From Candidatus Sphingomonas phytovorans (GTDB lineage: Bacteria > Pseudomonadota > Alphaproteobacteria > Sphingomonadales > Sphingomonadaceae), in NCBI GenBank assembly GCA_029202385.1, contig CP119314.1, positions 3,164,501-3,228,500 of the forward strand: a stretch of 64,000 nucleotides of DNA, given 5' to 3'. Under the pieces are notes generated by a model. It was not told the origin of the DNA, made no database searches, and saw only the letters and a program-made list of their open reading frames with translations. Of the stretch, positions 14,668-23,668 are shown piece by piece. A program made the position numbers and the translations under genes. Each line of letters starts with the position of its first letter. The stretch's first letter is position 1.

Positions 14668-17600
14668 ATGACAATTCTATTCAGCGCAAGTACGACTTTA
14701 GACCGCCAGTTGTTCAGACGGCGCAACCTGTCGACCGCCGGAATCCTGGCCCTGGTCGCCGCGGCGATGCCCGGCATCGCCAGCGCGCAGACGGCGCCGG
14801 TGATGATGACGAGCGTCGAGGACAAGGCCCCCGCCGCTGCCGGCGACGCAATCCCGATCGATGGCGGCGCCGAGGATCAGCCTGTGGGAGGCGAGACGCC
14901 GCAAGACGAGATTACCGTCACCGGATCGCGCATCGTGCGCGACGGCTATAACGCCCCCACCCCGGTCAGCGTGATCAGCAGCAAGGAATTGCAGGCGGAG
15001 GCGCCCGCCAACGTCGCCGACTTCGTCAACACGCTTCCTTCGGTGCGCGGCAGCTCGACCGCGGCCAATTCGAACGGCTCGCTTAGCAACGGCCTTGCCG
15101 GCGTCGCGTCGGTCAATTTGCGCAACCTCGGCTCGCAGCGCACCCTGGTGCTGTTCGACGGCCAGCGCTCGGTCGCGGCGGCTACCAGCGGCGTGGTCGA
15201 TGTCAACACCTTCCCCCAGGCGCTGATCGAACGGGTCGAAGTGGTGACCGGCGGCGCGTCCTCGGCCTATGGCTCGGACGCCGTGTCGGGCGTCATCAAC
15301 TTCATCCTCGACAAGAAATATACCGGCATCAAGGGCAGCTACGAATATGGCGTCACCACCTATAGCGACGGCCCGAACCACAAGTTCACGCTGACGGGCG
15401 GGGCGCCCTTCGCTGGCGGCAAGGGCCATGTTCTGGTCAGCGGCGAATATTTCACCCAGAAGGGCATCCACACCATCGACCGCGACTGGAACGACGCCGG
15501 TTTCTTCCAGATCGACAACCCGGCCTATAGCGCGGCCGCCTGTTCCGACACGAACCCCGCGACGATCTGCTACCCCTCGCGCCTGATCCAGGGCGGCATC
15601 GGCACCGGCCAGTTCACCGAGGGAGGCCTGATCAGCACCGGGCCGTTCAGGGGCGTCTATTTCGGCCAGATCAATCCGGCGACCGGTAAGGCGACCACCA
15701 ATAATTTCGTGTTCGGCCCGTCCAACGGCCAGTGGATGGTCGGGGGCGACTATCTGATCGGGCGCGAGGGCCATGTCAGCAGCGCGACACTGCTCCCGTC
15801 GGAGGACCGCAAGAGCGCGTTCGGCCGCATCAGCTACGAATTCTCGCCGGCCATCGAGGTCTACGGGCAGTTCGCGTACAGCCGATACCAGGGCCAGAGC
15901 TATTACCAGCAGACGCCCACAACCGGCGTCACCATCCAGATCGCGCCGTCCGCCGCCAATGGCGGGCTGGTCAACGCCTATCTGCCGGCAAGCTTCCTCA
16001 ACCAGGTCAACGCCTATAACGCGACGCCGGGCAACACCCCCGTCACCACGGCGCAGATCGGCACCAGCAATATCGGCATCCCGCCGCAAGGCAGCGACAA
16101 TACGCGCGAGGTGTTTCGCTATGTGGTGGGCGCCAGCGGCGATTTCGGCCTGTTCGGCCGCAACTGGCACTGGGACGCCTATTACCAGAAGGGCATCACC
16201 AAAACCAACGAGCTGCTGACCAATGCGTGGAACATCGATCGCATGGCGCTTGCCACCGACGCGGTCGTGGCACCCGCCGGCAATGCCTCGGGCATCGCCG
16301 CCGGCACCATCGTCTGCCGGTCGCGCCTGACCGCCGCCAACGTCAATAATGGCTGCGTGCCGATCAACCGCATCGGCATCGGCGGAGTCTCGCCCGAGGC
16401 GCTTGCCTATGTGCTTTATGACGGGCTGCAACCGCTGCGGAAGCAGACGCTCAAGCAGGATGTCGCGGCGTTCAACTTCTTCACCAACAATCTGGTCGAT
16501 ATCTGGGCAGGCCCCATCTCGCTCGGCTTCGGCGGAGAATGGCGCCAGGAATCGGTTTCAGGCTCGGTCGACCCGCTGTTCCAGCCGCGCGTCGCCAACG
16601 GCGTGACCAGCGGCACCTGGATCTACGGCAATTACCTGCCCACCTTCGGCAAATACAATGTGAAGGAAGCCTATCTCGAAACCATCGTCCCGCTGTTCAA
16701 GGGCGCCGACTTCAACGGCGCGTTCCGCCTGACCGACTATTCGACATCGGGCACCGTCACCACCTGGAAAGCCGGCGTCACCTGGCAGCCGATCCGCGAC
16801 GTCAAGTTCCGCGGCACCATCTCCCGGGACATCCGCGCGCCGAACCTGGGCGAACTGTTCGCACCGGGCACCGGCCGCACCAATACCGTCAACGTGCCAT
16901 TGGCCGGCGGCGGCCAGCGTGCCGACCAGTTCAACGAATCCACCGTCGGCAATCCTGCTCTCGATCCGGAAGTGGCCAAGACCTATGGCGTCGGCGCGAT
17001 CTTCACGCCCGGCTTCATCCCGGGCCTCGCCTTCTCGGTCGATTATTTCCAGATCAAGCTCAGCGGCGCGATCAACAACCTGACGGCGCAGACGCTGGTG
17101 ACGCAATGCTATGAGCAGAGCAACGCCACCGCCTGTGCCGCCATCTCGACCACCGGCGGTCGCGGCGTCACCACGCCGGGCCTGGTCATCACCAGCATCG
17201 AGCTGAAGCCGACCAACTTCGTCGGCATCGAGGCGAAGGGCATCGATTTCGAGGCGAGCTATCGCAAGCCGATCGGGCCGGGTGCCCTGACGCTGCGCGC
17301 GCTGGTGACGAAGAATATCAGTCTCTACACCAACAACGGCGTCGACGTGCCGACCGAGGCGGCCGGCCAGAATTCGGGCAGCCTGCCCGACTGGACCTAT
17401 CGCCTGACGGCCGGGTACGATGTCGGGCCCTGGGGCTTCCAGATCGTCGGGCGCGGTGTCAGCGGTGGCGTGTACGACAACAGCTATATCGTCTGCAGCA
17501 CCGATTGCCCGGTCTCCACCGTCGCGAACCGCACGGTGAACCGCAACGATATCGCCGGCGCGATCTATCTCGATCTCCAGGTCAATCACAGCTTCGAGAT

Positions 17601-17775
17601 CGCCGGCGCGAAGACGACCGCGTTCCTGTCGATCAAGAACCTGCTCGATACCGATCCGGTGCTGGTGGGCAACGGCCCGACCGGCAACAACACGCCTGCC
17701 TATCCGCAGACCAACCGCAACCTCTACGACGTCCTGGGCCGCGTGTTCCGGGTCGGTTTCCGCTTCGATTTCTAA
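14668..17775 (+). CDS. TonB-dependent outer-membrane receptor
   Basis: An outer-membrane beta-barrel importing a substrate using TonB energy. The 1035-residue product has a signal peptide ending near GIASAQ (about residue 41), a TonB-box-like region (DEITVTGSRIVRDG, about 80-93) and a plug with VSVISSKELQAEAPANVADF, LRNLGSQRTLVLFDGQRSVA and VEVVTGGASSAYGSDAVSGV. A long barrel follows, with alternating aromatic strands and the terminal signature RVFRVGFRFDF ending in Phe. It belongs to the large oligomer/peptide-type receptors common in sphingomonads. An exported amidohydrolase and a metalloprotease follow at once, suggesting a peptide or amide substrate. Confidence 0.95.
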   Translation: MTILFSASTTLDRQLFRRRNLSTAGILALVAAAMPGIASAQTAPVMMTSVEDKAPAAAGDAIPIDGGAEDQPVGGETPQDEITVTGSRIVRDGYNAPTPVSVISSKELQAEAPANVADFVNTLPSVRGSSTAANSNGSLSNGLAGVASVNLRNLGSQRTLVLFDGQRSVAAATSGVVDVNTFPQALIERVEVVTGGASSAYGSDAVSGVINFILDKKYTGIKGSYEYGVTTYSDGPNHKFTLTGGAPFAGGKGHVLVSGEYFTQKGIHTIDRDWNDAGFFQIDNPAYSAAACSDTNPATICYPSRLIQGGIGTGQFTEGGLISTGPFRGVYFGQINPATGKATTNNFVFGPSNGQWMVGGDYLIGREGHVSSATLLPSEDRKSAFGRISYEFSPAIEVYGQFAYSRYQGQSYYQQTPTTGVTIQIAPSAANGGLVNAYLPASFLNQVNAYNATPGNTPVTTAQIGTSNIGIPPQGSDNTREVFRYVVGASGDFGLFGRNWHWDAYYQKGITKTNELLTNAWNIDRMALATDAVVAPAGNASGIAAGTIVCRSRLTAANVNNGCVPINRIGIGGVSPEALAYVLYDGLQPLRKQTLKQDVAAFNFFTNNLVDIWAGPISLGFGGEWRQESVSGSVDPLFQPRVANGVTSGTWIYGNYLPTFGKYNVKEAYLETIVPLFKGADFNGAFRLTDYSTSGTVTTWKAGVTWQPIRDVKFRGTISRDIRAPNLGELFAPGTGRTNTVNVPLAGGGQRADQFNESTVGNPALDPEVAKTYGVGAIFTPGFIPGLAFSVDYFQIKLSGAINNLTAQTLVTQCYEQSNATACAAISTTGGRGVTTPGLVITSIELKPTNFVGIEAKGIDFEASYRKPIGPGALTLRALVTKNISLYTNNGVDVPTEAAGQNSGSLPDWTYRLTAGYDVGPWGFQIVGRGVSGGVYDNSYIVCSTDCPVSTVANRTVNRNDIAGAIYLDLQVNHSFEIAGAKTTAFLSIKNLLDTDPVLVGNGPTGNNTPAYPQTNRNLYDVLGRVFRVGFRFDF

Positions 17776-17808
17776 ACCCCAAGACCAGAAAAGATCAGGA
17801 GAATCCCA

Positions 17809-19410
17809 ATGAAGAAGATGGTTGGATTGACGGTCGCCTTGCTGTCCACCGCGCTTTACGTTCCCGCCGCCGCCAACGCTCAGGCCAAGCCGGCGCTGAA
17901 GGCCGAGGCGATCGCCAATGTCGATGCCCATGCCAGGCTGGTGCAGCAGATGGTCGATTCCATCTACAGCTTCGCCGAACCGGGCTTCCAGGAGTTCAAG
18001 ACCTCCGAATACATCACCGGCATCCTCGAAAAGGAAGGCTTCAAGGTCACGCGCGGCGTGGCGGGCATTCCCACCGCCTTCACCGCGACCTGGGGCGAGG
18101 GTGGTCCGCTGATCGCGCTGGGCAGCGATATCGACGGGCTGCTCGGCCTGTCGCAGATGCCGGGCACGCCCAGGATCACGCCGCAGGTCCCGGGCGCGCC
18201 GGGGCACGGCGAAGGCCATAATAGCGGCATGCCGCTGATCGTCGCCGCGGCGATCGCCGCCAGGGACGTCATGATCAAGCACGGCATCAAGGGCCGCCTG
18301 ATGCTGTGGCCGGGCGTCGCCGAGGAGTTGCTCGCGACCAAGGCCTATTATGTCCGCGAAGGCCTGTTCAAGGATGTCGATGCTTCGATCTTCGCTCATG
18401 TCGGCAATGGATTCGGCACCGGTTACGGCGATCTCGGCAACAACGGCATGGTCTCGGTCGAATACAGCTTCCACGGCAAGACCGCGCATGCGGCGGGCGC
18501 GCCCTGGGCAGGCCGCAGCGCGCTCGACGCGGTCGAGGTGATGGACATGGCGTGGAACATGCGCCGCGAACACCTGCCGCTCACCCAGCGCTCGCATTAT
18601 GTCATCACCAATGGCGGCGGGCAGCCGAACGTCGTGCCGGGCGAAGCGGCGGTCTGGTATTATTTCCGCGAGCAGACCTTCGATTCGATCCGTCAGCTCT
18701 ACGAGACGGGCAACACCATCTCCCAGGCGGCGGCGATGGCGACGGGCACCACCGTCACGCGGCGCGTGCTTGGCTATGCCGCGCCCAATTTCGCCAACAA
18801 GCCGATGGCCGAGGCAGCCTATCTCAACATCAAGGCGGTCGGCATGCCGAAATGGAGCCCGGAGGACCAGGCATTCGCCAAGGCGATCCAGGAAACCAAC
18901 GGCCTGAAGATCCAGCCGCTCGGCACCAGTGTCGATCCGCTCTCGACGCCCGAGACGCGCGGCAAGTCCAATGGCGGCGGCTCCGACGATATCGGCGACA
19001 TCATGTGGGCGGTGCCGACCATCACCATCCGCTTCCCGTCCAACGTGCCGAGCACGATCGGCCATAATGTGACGGCGGCGATCGCGATGGCGACCCCGAT
19101 CGCGCACAAGGGGGCCGTGGCCGGCGCCAAGGCGGTGGCGATGACGGTGCTCGACCTGATGACGACGCCGAAGCTGATCGCCGATGCCAAGACCTATTTC
19201 AACACGGTGCAGAAGAAGGACCAGAAATACGATCCGGTGCTGACCGCGGCCGACAAGCCGGCGATCGACCTCAACACCCAGCTGATGGCGCAGATGCGGC
19301 CCCAGATGGAGAAATTCTATTACGACCCGGCCAAATATGGCAGCTATCTCGAGCAGATGGGCGTCGCCTATCCGGCACCCGCCTCGCCGCCTCCGCCGGC
19401 CACGCAGTAA
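17809..19410 (+). CDS. Exported M20-family amidohydrolase/peptidase (AbgB-like)
   Basis: A zinc-dependent hydrolase of amide-linked amino acids or small peptides, exported by a signal peptide (residues 1-25, ending ANAQA). Metal-ligand motifs are seen in order: GSDIDGL, GHGEGHNSGM, PGVAEELLATKAYY, a His in the dimerisation lid (FHGKTAHAAGAPWAGRSALD) and STIGHNVTAA near the C-terminus. The layout resembles the AbgB/p-aminobenzoyl-glutamate hydrolase branch. The 533-residue length includes a Pro-rich tail. It starts 33 bases after the receptor stop with a GGAG ribosome site, so the two probably form one operon. Confidence 0.9.
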   Translation: MKKMVGLTVALLSTALYVPAAANAQAKPALKAEAIANVDAHARLVQQMVDSIYSFAEPGFQEFKTSEYITGILEKEGFKVTRGVAGIPTAFTATWGEGGPLIALGSDIDGLLGLSQMPGTPRITPQVPGAPGHGEGHNSGMPLIVAAAIAARDVMIKHGIKGRLMLWPGVAEELLATKAYYVREGLFKDVDASIFAHVGNGFGTGYGDLGNNGMVSVEYSFHGKTAHAAGAPWAGRSALDAVEVMDMAWNMRREHLPLTQRSHYVITNGGGQPNVVPGEAAVWYYFREQTFDSIRQLYETGNTISQAAAMATGTTVTRRVLGYAAPNFANKPMAEAAYLNIKAVGMPKWSPEDQAFAKAIQETNGLKIQPLGTSVDPLSTPETRGKSNGGGSDDIGDIMWAVPTITIRFPSNVPSTIGHNVTAAIAMATPIAHKGAVAGAKAVAMTVLDLMTTPKLIADAKTYFNTVQKKDQKYDPVLTAADKPAIDLNTQLMAQMRPQMEKFYYDPAKYGSYLEQMGVAYPAPASPPPPATQ

Positions 19411-19424
19411 CGCCACGCCCATAT

Positions 19425-19522
19425 CCGTCATGCCGGACTTGTTCCGGCATCCATCGTCCCGCACACGCTGCAATCGTTGCGTGTGCGGAACCATGGACCC
19501 CGGAACAAGTCCGGGGTGACGG
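19425..19522. repeat. Nested inverted-repeat intergenic element
   Basis: The outer arms CCGTCATGCCGGACTTGTTC...(19425-19447) and CCCGGAACAAGTCCGGGGTG...(19499-19522) are complementary over about 21 of 23 bases. Inside is a second hairpin, CGCACACG against CGTGTGCG (19470-19488 area). The element fills the gap between the amidohydrolase and the metalloprotease. It resembles the dispersed palindromic repeats of sphingomonad genomes and may act as an mRNA-stabilising or terminator-like hairpin. Confidence 0.75.
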
Positions 19523-19561
19523 GAAAGGCAGGCCGGCAATCAACTCAATCAGGACAGATCC

Positions 19562-22030
19562 ATGAATAAGGCGAAGCTGCTTACTTCCTCACTAGGCGCG
19601 ATCTGTCTGGCCGCCCTGCCCCTGTCCGCCATAGCGCGACCGGCCGAGCCGCCGGCCAAGGGTGCGTCGCTGCCCGCACGGGTCGACGGCTTCATCCCTT
19701 ATTATTTCGACGCGGCGAAAGGTCGGGTGCTGATCGAGATCCCCGCATTCGACGCGGACGTGCTGTATTACGTCTCCGCCGCGACCGGCGGCGGATCGGT
19801 CGAACTGCCATTCGATCGCGGCGTGATGGACAGCGCGGTGATCCGCTTCACCCGTGTCGGCGGCAAGGTGCTGGTCAACGAGCAGAATCTACGCTTCCGT
19901 TCGCTCAGCGGAGATGCGGCGCATGCGGACGGGGTGACGGACAGTTTCCCCACCTCGACCCTGGCGGCGTTGCCGATCGAATCCGAGGCGGGCGGCAAGG
20001 TCGTCGTCGACGCGACGTCCCTCTTCATGCGCGATGCCGCCAATGTGGAATCGCAGCTCCGCCGCGCCAACCAGGGCGGCTTCAAGTTCGATGCGGGCAA
20101 GAGCAGCTTCTACCCGAAACGCATGAAGGCCTTTCCCGACAATACCGAGATCGAGACCAGCGCGACCTTCGTCGCCGACAATCCGGGCGCGCTGGTAACG
20201 GGCGTGACGCCCGACCCGCGCATGATGACGATGCGCATCCACCACAGCTTCCTGCGCGCGCCCACGGGCTACACCCCGCGCAAGGCCGATCCGCGCATCG
20301 GCGTCAGCGCGATCCGCTTCCAGGATTATTCGAAACCGTTCAACGAGAGCCCGGAGGAAAGCTGGATCACGCGCTGGCGGCTTGAGAAGAAGGACCCGTC
20401 CGCAGCGATCAGCGATCCGGTGAAGCCGATCACCATCTATTTCGACCCCGCGATTCCAACGCCGATCCGCCACGCGATGAAGCAAGGGCTGCTGTGGTGG
20501 AACAAGGCCTATGAGGCGGCAGGCTTCAGCAACGCGATCGTCGCGCTGGACGCACCGGCCGACATGGACCCGATGGATATCCGCTACGCCTATGTCCTGT
20601 GGATCAACCGGGACGAGCGCGGTTTCTCCTCGGGCGGCACCTATCGCGACCCGCGCACCGGCGAGGTGATCGGATCGAAGGTGCGCATGGACACGCACCG
20701 CATCCGCACCGTCGGCAATTATTGGGACAGCTATAGCGGCGGCTTGCCGGCGGACGGCAGCGGCATCACCATCGCCGATCCCGGCCTGCTGAGCGAGGAC
20801 AGGATGGCGGCGATGCCGGCCGGGCAGCGCGACATGGTGCTGCTGCGCCAGGCGCTGCTCACCGCGCACGAACTCGGACACGCCCAGGGTTTCGGCCACA
20901 ACTTCGCCTCGAGCCTCAACGACCGCGCCTCGGTGATGGAATATCCCACGCCGCGGGTGAAGGTGGTGAACGGCAAGCTCGACCTGAGCGAATCCTTCCA
21001 GAAACAGATCGGCGCCTACGACACCTATATGGTGCGCTACGCCTATACCCCGCTGCCCGCCGCATCGGAAAAGGCCAGGCTCGACGCGATCATCGCCGAC
21101 ATGCGCGCCAAGGGTATCCTCTACGTGCCCGAGACCGATCCGCGCTGGACCTGGTATGACGACCGCGCCACGCCGACCGAGAATCTGCGCGAGGCCCTGG
21201 CCGCCCGCGCGATCATGATCGCGAATTACGGGCCGCAGCTGCTGAAGCCCGACGAGCCGGTCGGCTCGCTGCGCAATGTCCGGCTGTGGATGGCCTATCT
21301 CCACCACCGCTACGCGATCGAATCCGGCCTGAAATATGTCGGTGGCCTGTACGAGAACATCGTCGTGAAGGGCGAGACCCTGCCACCGACCGAGTTCATC
21401 CCGGCGAAGCTGCAGCGCGACACGCTCGGTCTGCTGATGGAGGCGATCGAGCCGAAGAACCTGGCGCTGCCTGAAACGCTGCTGAGGCAGCTCACCCCCG
21501 ATCCCGGCAATAATCTGGAGGACCTGTCGACCGACGATGTGTTCGACCAGCTTCGCGCGGCGCGCATCCTTGCCGGCATGGTACTTGAGCCCCTGTTCGA
21601 TGCCGCCAAGTCGACCCGCATGATCGCGCTTGCCGCCCGCCAGCCCGACACGCTGACCTTCCCCGAGATGGTCGATACCGTCTTCGCGCATAGCTGGAAT
21701 GCACCGGCCGACGGCACCGCATCCGACCGCGCGCTGCGCCGGGTGACTCAGCAGGTCGCGCTTGAATCGATGATGATCCTCGGCGGCAGCGACGCCGCCG
21801 CGCCCGAGGCGCGGGCCTATCTGCTCGACAAGCTCTCGACGCTGGCGGCCACTCTGAAGACGAAAGCCGGCGCCGATGCGCTGACCACCGCCTTCCATCG
21901 CCAGACCGCGCGCGACATCGCGCATTATCTTGAGGACCCGAAGGCCAATGCGCCCAAGACCGCGACGCCGGCCTGGGGCAAGGGGCCACGCTCTCGCTTC
22001 CCACAGCCGCCGGGACCGCCGCTGGGCTGA
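19562..22030 (+). CDS. Exported zinc-dependent metalloprotease (DUF5117/DUF4953 type)
   Basis: A large secreted or periplasmic protease. The signal peptide covers residues 1-25 (LGAICLAALPLSAIARP). The catalytic zinc motif HELGHAQGFGHN (HExxHxxGxxH) begins at residue 436, followed by a Met-turn-like segment SVMEYPTPRVKV. Upstream, FDRGVMDSAVIRFTRVGGKV and TIYFDPAIPTPIRHAMKQGL match the conserved N-terminal region of this family; GLLWWNKAYEAAGF is also typical. The C-terminal 350 residues are helical. At 822 residues it is of usual length. It is on the same strand as the receptor and amidohydrolase, consistent with stepwise peptide degradation. Confidence 0.93.
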   Translation: MNKAKLLTSSLGAICLAALPLSAIARPAEPPAKGASLPARVDGFIPYYFDAAKGRVLIEIPAFDADVLYYVSAATGGGSVELPFDRGVMDSAVIRFTRVGGKVLVNEQNLRFRSLSGDAAHADGVTDSFPTSTLAALPIESEAGGKVVVDATSLFMRDAANVESQLRRANQGGFKFDAGKSSFYPKRMKAFPDNTEIETSATFVADNPGALVTGVTPDPRMMTMRIHHSFLRAPTGYTPRKADPRIGVSAIRFQDYSKPFNESPEESWITRWRLEKKDPSAAISDPVKPITIYFDPAIPTPIRHAMKQGLLWWNKAYEAAGFSNAIVALDAPADMDPMDIRYAYVLWINRDERGFSSGGTYRDPRTGEVIGSKVRMDTHRIRTVGNYWDSYSGGLPADGSGITIADPGLLSEDRMAAMPAGQRDMVLLRQALLTAHELGHAQGFGHNFASSLNDRASVMEYPTPRVKVVNGKLDLSESFQKQIGAYDTYMVRYAYTPLPAASEKARLDAIIADMRAKGILYVPETDPRWTWYDDRATPTENLREALAARAIMIANYGPQLLKPDEPVGSLRNVRLWMAYLHHRYAIESGLKYVGGLYENIVVKGETLPPTEFIPAKLQRDTLGLLMEAIEPKNLALPETLLRQLTPDPGNNLEDLSTDDVFDQLRAARILAGMVLEPLFDAAKSTRMIALAARQPDTLTFPEMVDTVFAHSWNAPADGTASDRALRRVTQQVALESMMILGGSDAAAPEARAYLLDKLSTLAATLKTKAGADALTTAFHRQTARDIAHYLEDPKANAPKTATPAWGKGPRSRFPQPPGPPLG

Positions 22031-22144
22031 TAATGAGAACCCGCGAGCGAGCGGTTCTCGACAGCGCGCGTGGGATGCTATTGAGAGGGAGGATGATCCG
22101 GCGTGCCGCCTCCCCTCCCCCTGGCCTTCGCCGGGGAAGAAATA

Positions 22145-23029
22145 ATGCCCATGGCTGAGCCGGTCTTCCTCGCCATCGACTGGGGCACCACCAACCGCCG
22201 CATTTACGCGATCGACGCACACGCCACCGTGGTCGCGAGCGAACGCGACCATCGCGGCGTCACCTCGGTCGCGCCCGGCGACTTCCCCACCGAGGTCGCC
22301 GGCATCCGCGCCCGCTTTGGCGACTTGCCGGTCCTCATCGCCGGCATGGCCGGATCGGTGCGCGGCTGGGTCGAGGTTCCCTATCTCGCCTGCCCGGCGA
22401 ACCTCACCGCATTGGCAAACGCACTGCACTGGGTCGAACCGCGGACCGCGATCGTGCCCGGCCTGTCCTTTGTCGGGGACGGCGGCGACGTGATGCGCGG
22501 CGAGGAGGTTCAGTTGCTCGGCAGCGTGGCCGCAGGCTTCGCCCCGCCCGACGCCCTGCTCTGCCAGCCCGGCACGCATTGCAAATGGGCCCGCATGGCG
22601 GGCGGCAGCGTCGCGGCTTTCCGCACGGCGATGACCGGCGAGCTGTTCGCGCTGCTCCGCCGCCACAGCCTGCTCGCCGATTTCCTGACGGCCGACGTCG
22701 TGGAGGGCCCGGCCTTTCATGCGGGCATCGCTGCCTCGGCCGACGCCACGCTGCTGACCGCTCTGTTCGGTGTCCGGGCAAGCGTGCTGCTCGACCTGCG
22801 CCCGCGCGAGGAAGCTGCCTCCTATGTCAGCGGCCTGCTGATCGGCAGCGATGTCAGCGAACAGGCGCTGGTGCCGGGCCAGCCGGTCCATCTCCTGGCC
22901 GATCCAGCGCTCGGCCCGCTCTATGCCGCCGCGATCGGGGCCTATGGCGGGCGTCCGGTCGCGATCGACAGCCAGGCCGGCTTCATCGCCGGCATCACCG
23001 CCCTGTGGAGGATGATCGATGCACGCTGA
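22145..23029 (+). CDS. dgoK: 2-dehydro-3-deoxygalactonokinase
   Basis: Phosphorylates 2-keto-3-deoxygalactonate in the De Ley-Doudoroff route of galactose/galactonate breakdown, in the cytoplasm. The N-terminus FLAIDWGTTNRRIYAIDAHA is the family phosphate-binding motif; GDFPTEVAGIRARFGDLPVL, GDVMRGEEVQLLGS and LLCQPGTHCKWARM are all characteristic. The start at ATG 22145 follows GGGGAAGAA; a second ATG six bases later is also possible. About 294 residues, usual for DgoK. Its end overlaps dgoA by 11 bases, so translation is coupled. Confidence 0.95.
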   Translation: MPMAEPVFLAIDWGTTNRRIYAIDAHATVVASERDHRGVTSVAPGDFPTEVAGIRARFGDLPVLIAGMAGSVRGWVEVPYLACPANLTALANALHWVEPRTAIVPGLSFVGDGGDVMRGEEVQLLGSVAAGFAPPDALLCQPGTHCKWARMAGGSVAAFRTAMTGELFALLRRHSLLADFLTADVVEGPAFHAGIAASADATLLTALFGVRASVLLDLRPREEAASYVSGLLIGSDVSEQALVPGQPVHLLADPALGPLYAAAIGAYGGRPVAIDSQAGFIAGITALWRMIDAR

Positions 23030-23645
23030 CTTCGCCGCGGCCATGGCCCGTTGTCCGCTGGTCGCGATCCTGCGCGGCGTGAAACCCGATGAGGTCGAGG
23101 GCGTCGCCGATGCACTGATCGAGGCGGGCTTCTCGATGATCGAGGTGCCGTTGAACTCGCCAGATCCGCTGGCGAGCATCGAGCGGCTGGCCCGACGCTA
23201 TGGCGACACCGCGCTGGTCGGCGGCGGCACCGTGCTGTCGGTCGCCCAGGTCGAGAAGGTCCGCGCGGTGGGCGGCCGGCTGATCGTGTCGCCCAACACC
23301 AATATCGACGTCATCGCCGCCGCCGCCCGCGACGGGCTGGTCGTGCTGCCCGGCTATTTCACGCCAAGCGAAGCCTTTGCCGCGATCGCCGCCGGGGCGA
23401 GCGGCCTGAAACTGTTTCCGGCCGAGGCAGCCACCCCGGCCGTGCTGAGCGCGCACCGCGCCGTGCTGCCGCCGGAGATGGCCGTGTTCGCGGTGGGCGG
23501 GATCACGCCCGAGGGGATGGCACCGTGGCGCGCCGCCGGCGCGCAGGGTTTCGGGCTCGGCTCGGCACTCTACCGGCCGGGCATTTCGCCTGTCGAAGCT
23601 GGTGAACGCGCGCGCGCTTTCATCGCCGCATTGGGGAACGGCTGA
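23019..23645 (+). CDS. dgoA: 2-dehydro-3-deoxy-6-phosphogalactonate aldolase
   Basis: Cleaves KDPGal to pyruvate and glyceraldehyde 3-phosphate, the step after DgoK. The KDPG/KHG aldolase fold is evident: CPLVAILRGVKPDEVEGVAD with the catalytic Glu region (MIEVPLNSPDPLASIERLAR), GGGTVLSVAQVEKV, IVSPNTNIDVIAAAARDGLV and the Schiff-base Lys in SGLKLFPAEAATPA, then FAVGGITPEGMAPWRAAGA. The 208-residue length is right. The neighbouring dgoK and the SPNTN motif favour the galactonate rather than the gluconate enzyme. Confidence 0.95.
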   Translation: MHADFAAAMARCPLVAILRGVKPDEVEGVADALIEAGFSMIEVPLNSPDPLASIERLARRYGDTALVGGGTVLSVAQVEKVRAVGGRLIVSPNTNIDVIAAAARDGLVVLPGYFTPSEAFAAIAAGASGLKLFPAEAATPAVLSAHRAVLPPEMAVFAVGGITPEGMAPWRAAGAQGFGLGSALYRPGISPVEAGERARAFIAALGNG

Positions 23646-23668
23646 AGAGAAGGCGGAAGAGAAGAGAG

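Noticed and set aside
16558..19539. A 993-residue minus-strand frame opposite the TonB receptor and amidohydrolase
   Set aside because: Composition is His/Arg/Asp-rich as in antisense shadows, and it runs across two certain genes.
19889..23179. A 1096-residue minus-strand frame opposite the metalloprotease and dgoK
   Set aside because: Same antisense shadow pattern; the plus-strand genes have clear catalytic motifs.
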